A stretch of 64,000 nucleotides of DNA from JAVJUS01 sp040220455 (lineage in GTDB: Bacteria; Pseudomonadota; Alphaproteobacteria; DSM-16000; Inquilinaceae), in assembly GCA_040220455.1 (NCBI GenBank), contig JAVJUS010000107.1, positions 62,001 through 126,000 of the forward strand, written 5' to 3'. This document shows positions 60,785 through 64,000 of this stretch, in pieces. Within the stretch, counting starts at the first letter, position 1; each line of letters starts with the position of its first letter. The position numbers were made by a program, and so were the translations under genes. The notes beneath the pieces were generated by a model. The model saw only the letters and a list, made by a program, of their open reading frames with translations. It ran no database searches and was not told the DNA's origin.

Positions 60785-63196
60785 ATGCGAACGACGCGTC
60801 ACACCGACGACGGGGGCGGGACCGGGCCGATGGACGGGGCGGAAGGATCGAAGGGCATCGGCGGGCGCGTCCTGCGCAACGAGGATGCGCGGCTCGTCTC
60901 GGGCCGGGGCCAGTTCCTGGGCGACATCGCCATGCCCGGCATCCGCGACGTCGCCTTCCTGCGCAGCCCCGTCGCCCACGCCCGCATCGCCGGCATCGAC
61001 ATCCCCGACGACATCCGGGCCTTCGTCCACACCGCCGAGGACTTCGAGGGCGTCGCCCCGATCCGCGCGACGGCGGGGGTTCCGGGGTTCAAGTCCTCCG
61101 ACTATCCCGCGCTCGCCAAGGGCAAGGTGCGCTTCGTCGGCGAGCCGGTCGCCCTGTGCGTGGCGCCGAGCCGCGCCGAGGCCGAGGATATCGCCCAGCA
61201 GATCTTCGTCGACTATGACGAACTGCCCGCCGTCGTCGACATGGACGCCGCGCTCGAGCGGGGGGCGGCGACGGTCCACGACGACTGGGGCGGCAACCTG
61301 GTCTGCGAGTTGAAGATCGACCAGGGCGACATGGCCGAAGCCGAGGCGGCGGCCGCCCACCGCGTGGAGGGCGAGTACCGGCTGAGCCGGCAGGCCGGCG
61401 TGCCGCTCGAGGGCCGGGGCGTGCTCGCCTACAGGGATCACCGGCTCGACGAGCTGGTCGTCTACAGCTCGACCCAGTTCCCCCACGTCATCCGGACGAT
61501 CCTCGCCGAATGCATCGGCATCGAGGAGCGGCGGCTGCGCGTCGTCGCCCCGGATGTCGGCGGCGGCTTCGGGGTCAAGAACAACCTCCAGCCCGAGGAG
61601 ATCGCGCTGGCCGCCCTGGCGATGCGCGTCGACCATCCGGTGCGCTGGCTGGAGGATCGGCGCGAGCATCTGCTGGGCTGCGCGCACGCCCGCGAGCATC
61701 GCTACCATCTGGTCGGCCATGTCGACGAGCGGGGCCGGATCCTGGCGGTCGACGCCCGCATCCGGGTCGATGCCGGCGCCTACTCGGTTTGGCCCTGGAC
61801 GGCGGCGATGGAGGCCGGCATGGCCGCCGGCATCCTGGTCGGGCCCTACGACATCCGCACCTACCGGGCGCGGGCGGCGACGATCGCGACCACCAAGACG
61901 CCGATGGGCCCCTATCGCGGCGTCGCGCGCACAGGCGCGTGCTTCGGGATCGAGCGGCTGATCGACGACATCGCCGCTGCGGTCGGCCGGGACCCCGCCG
62001 AGGTGCGGCTGGAAAACATGGTCCGGCCGGAGCAGATGCCCTACCGCACCGTGACCAACAAGGTCTTCGACAGCGGCGACTATCCAGAGAGCCTGCGCCG
62101 CGCGGTCGAGGCGATCGGGCGCGACGCCGTGGCGGGGCGCGAGGCCGAGGCCCTCGCCGACGGCGTGCGGATCGGTGTCGGCGTGGCGAGCTATACCGAG
62201 CAGACCGCTCATGGCACCGAGGAGTGGGTCGCCCGCGGCCTGCCGGTGATCTTCGGCTACGAGCCGGCGACCGCGCGCATGACGCCGGACGGCGGCCTGG
62301 TGCTGGAGGTCGGCATCCAGAACCACGGCCAGGGGCTGGAGACGACGCTCGCCCAGGTCGCCCATCAGGAACTCGGGATCGACCCGGCGAAGGTCGCGGT
62401 GCGCCACGGCGACAGCTCGCTCTCGCCCTACGGCATGGGCACCTTCGCCTCGCGCAGCATGGTCATGGCCGGCGGCGCGGTGGGGCTCGCCTGCGAGCGG
62501 CTGCGCGAGAAGATGCTGAAGATCGCCGCCCACCTGATGCAGGTCGCCGACCCGACGGAAGTCATGCTGCTCGACGGCCGGGCGGTCGCCGGCAACCGGT
62601 CGGTCGGCTTCGGCGAGATCGGGGCGGCGGCCTGCCTGCACCCCGAACGCCTGCCGCCGGGCCTCGATCCGGGGCTCGAGGTGACGGCGGTCTACCAGCC
62701 GGGCGTCGGCAGCGGGGCGTTCTCCTACGCCACCCACGCCGTGCGGGTGGCCGTCGATCCGGAGCTCGGCACGGTGCGGCTGCTCGACTACGTGGTCGCC
62801 CATGACTGCGGCACCGTGGTCAACCCGATGGTCGTCGAGGGTCAGATCGTCGGCGGCGTCGCCCAGGGCATCGGCACCGCGCTCTACGAGGAAATCCCCT
62901 ACGACGAGCACGGCCAGCCGCTGGCCTCGACGCTCATGGACTACCTGCTACCCGGCGCGACGGAGGTCCCGGACATCCGCGTGATCCACACCTGCTCGCC
63001 CTCGCCGCACACCTCCTACGGCATCAAGGGGCTGGGCGAGGGCGGGGCGATCGCGCCGCCGGCCGCCATCGCCAACGCGATCAACGAGGCCCTGCGGCCG
63101 CTGGGCGCGCGGCTCGACGAGACGCCGATCTCGCCCGCCCGCATTCGCGCGGCCGTCCGCGCCGCGCGCGCCGGCAAGCGGGAGGCCGCGTCGTGA
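60785..63196 (+). CDS. Xanthine dehydrogenase/CO dehydrogenase-family molybdopterin subunit
   Basis: An 803-residue catalytic subunit. Landmarks are GRVLRNEDARLVSGRGQFL, PLEGRGVLAYRD, DVGGGFGVKNN, GPYRGVART and, near the end, KGLGEGGAIAPP with the active-site Glu. The CO dehydrogenase motif AYRCSFR is not seen, so an aldehyde or heterocycle hydroxylase is more likely. ATG 60785 is preceded by AAGG seven bases away; the frame opens earlier with a TTG at 60752 inside the regulatory palindrome, which I reject. Its stop overlaps the start of the FAD subunit. Confidence 0.9.
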   Translation: MRTTRHTDDGGGTGPMDGAEGSKGIGGRVLRNEDARLVSGRGQFLGDIAMPGIRDVAFLRSPVAHARIAGIDIPDDIRAFVHTAEDFEGVAPIRATAGVPGFKSSDYPALAKGKVRFVGEPVALCVAPSRAEAEDIAQQIFVDYDELPAVVDMDAALERGAATVHDDWGGNLVCELKIDQGDMAEAEAAAAHRVEGEYRLSRQAGVPLEGRGVLAYRDHRLDELVVYSSTQFPHVIRTILAECIGIEERRLRVVAPDVGGGFGVKNNLQPEEIALAALAMRVDHPVRWLEDRREHLLGCAHAREHRYHLVGHVDERGRILAVDARIRVDAGAYSVWPWTAAMEAGMAAGILVGPYDIRTYRARAATIATTKTPMGPYRGVARTGACFGIERLIDDIAAAVGRDPAEVRLENMVRPEQMPYRTVTNKVFDSGDYPESLRRAVEAIGRDAVAGREAEALADGVRIGVGVASYTEQTAHGTEEWVARGLPVIFGYEPATARMTPDGGLVLEVGIQNHGQGLETTLAQVAHQELGIDPAKVAVRHGDSSLSPYGMGTFASRSMVMAGGAVGLACERLREKMLKIAAHLMQVADPTEVMLLDGRAVAGNRSVGFGEIGAAACLHPERLPPGLDPGLEVTAVYQPGVGSGAFSYATHAVRVAVDPELGTVRLLDYVVAHDCGTVVNPMVVEGQIVGGVAQGIGTALYEEIPYDEHGQPLASTLMDYLLPGATEVPDIRVIHTCSPSPHTSYGIKGLGEGGAIAPPAAIANAINEALRPLGARLDETPISPARIRAAVRAARAGKREAAS

Positions 63197-64000
63197 AGCC
63201 GGCCTCCTTCGACTACTACCGCGCCCGCGATCTGGACGTCGCGACCGCGGTGCTCGCGGAGCATGAGGGCGCCGCGCGCATCCTGGCGGGCGGCCAATCC
63301 CTGGTCCCGATGCTCAATCTCCGCCTGGCGCCGGTGGCGATGCTGGTCGATGTCGGCGACATCGCCGAGTTGCGGCAGGGCGCGCGAGACGGCGACGGCG
63401 TGCGCATCGGCGCCTGCGTCACCCACGCCGCCATCGAGGACGGCGCGGTGCCGGACGCGACCCGCGGGCTGCTGGGGCGCGTGGCGGCGGGCATCGCCTA
63501 CCGCGCGATCCGCACCCGGGGCACGATCGGCGGCAGCCTGGCGCTCGCCGATCCCGCCGCCGAATGGCCGGTCACGATGCTCGCGCTCGACGCCACCGTC
63601 CGGGTCCACGGGCCCCACGGCAAGCGCGACATCGCGATGCGCGACATGGTGCTGGGCGCCTACACGACCGCCGTCGAGGAGGCCGAGATCGTGGAGTCGA
63701 TCGCCGTTCCGGCGCTGTCCGCCGGCGCGCGGCACGGCGTCTTCAAGGTCTGCCGCAAGACCGGGGAATATGCCGCGTCGATCGGCGTCGCCGTGAGCGA
63801 TCGCGAGGCCGGGCGCCACGCCCTGGCGCTGGGCGGGCTGACCGGCGGCCCGGCGCGCCTCGGCCGGGTCGAGCGCCGGCTGTCGGAGATCGAGGCGTGG
63901 TCGGCCGAGACCGGTGAGGCGATCCGCGAGGCGGCGGTCGCCGACCTGGCGGAGCGCGACGACGAGATGAGCGAGGACGAACGCGGCCTTCACGCCGCGA
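63193..64000 (+). CDS. FAD-binding subunit of molybdenum hydroxylase (CoxM/XdhB type), cut by right edge
   Basis: The frame starts with GTG at 63193, overlapping the TGA of the Mo subunit by four bases, and stays open to the end of the window (about 269 residues visible). FAD motifs are ILAGGQSLVPMLNLRLA and TRGTIGGSLALADPAAEWP. Its C-terminal part begins to look like the family's conserved end. The FeS subunit is expected next, outside the window. It passes electrons from the Mo centre through FeS to an acceptor. Confidence 0.9.
   Translation, partial: MKPASFDYYRARDLDVATAVLAEHEGAARILAGGQSLVPMLNLRLAPVAMLVDVGDIAELRQGARDGDGVRIGACVTHAAIEDGAVPDATRGLLGRVAAGIAYRAIRTRGTIGGSLALADPAAEWPVTMLALDATVRVHGPHGKRDIAMRDMVLGAYTTAVEEAEIVESIAVPALSAGARHGVFKVCRKTGEYAASIGVAVSDREAGRHALALGGLTGGPARLGRVERRLSEIEAWSAETGEAIREAAVADLAERDDEMSEDERGLHAA

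Overview
The window is about 64 kb of very GC-rich DNA with tightly packed, mostly translationally coupled genes, many GTG starts and one TTG start. It holds no rRNA, tRNA, phage or insertion-sequence genes that I can see. Gene families (TRAP and ABC transporters with Tat-exported binding proteins, FCD-type GntR regulators, xanthine-dehydrogenase-like molybdoenzymes, PuuE-like deacetylases) suggest a metabolically versatile alphaproteobacterium, possibly Rhodospirillales-like. This is an inference from gene style, not from a marker gene.

Layout. (A) 1-509: 3' end of an ABC ATPase. (B) 536-7176: an SDR dehydrogenase (-) diverges from a + operon encoding a phosphotriesterase-like hydrolase, an NTF2-like protein, a Tat-exported binding protein, an ATPase and one fused double permease. 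(C) 13672 down to 7347 (-): M24 peptidase, gamma-glutamyltransferase-like hydrolase, GntR/UTRA regulator and a SsuBC/TauBC-type ABC transporter. (D) 24830 down to 13797 (-): a three-domain RidA protein, a Trp-Atz amidohydrolase, a PotABCD-type transporter, a CodA-like protein lacking a metal ligand, another amidohydrolase and a PuuE-like deacetylase. (E) 24958-31651 (+): FCD regulator, complete LivKHMGF transporter and an ACMSD-like hydrolase.

(F) 39947 down to 31648 (-): deacetylase, amidase with an AtzG-like N-terminus, DHPON-hydrolase-like alpha/beta hydrolase, isochorismatase-type cysteine hydrolase, OsmC protein, ACMSD-like hydrolase and a lone molybdenum hydroxylase large subunit. (G) 40159-44480 (+): XRE-cupin regulator, TRAP transporter and a YdcZ-type membrane protein. 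(H) 45366 down to 44515 (-): a nitrilase-superfamily enzyme with Arg at the catalytic Lys position. (I) 45650-51685 (+): amidohydrolase and a BMP/nucleoside-type ABC transporter. (J) 59764 down to 51811 (-): LacI regulator and an operon with an Fe-S Old Yellow Enzyme, a sugar isomerase-like protein and a ribose-type transporter. (K) 60631-64000: FCD regulator divergent from molybdenum hydroxylase subunits that run off the right edge.

The window reads as an accessory catabolic region. At least seven uptake systems of different families sit beside hydrolases for C-N bonds (amidohydrolases, amidase, deacetylases, nitrilase, cysteine hydrolase, RidA). Inferred substrates are small nitrogen-rich or heterocyclic organics, but none can be named from sequence. 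Regulators of four families sit next to clear palindromic or repeated DNA sites. The most unusual items are the triple RidA fusion, the amidase with the fused AtzG-like segment within cluster F, and the CodA-like protein without its metal Asp.
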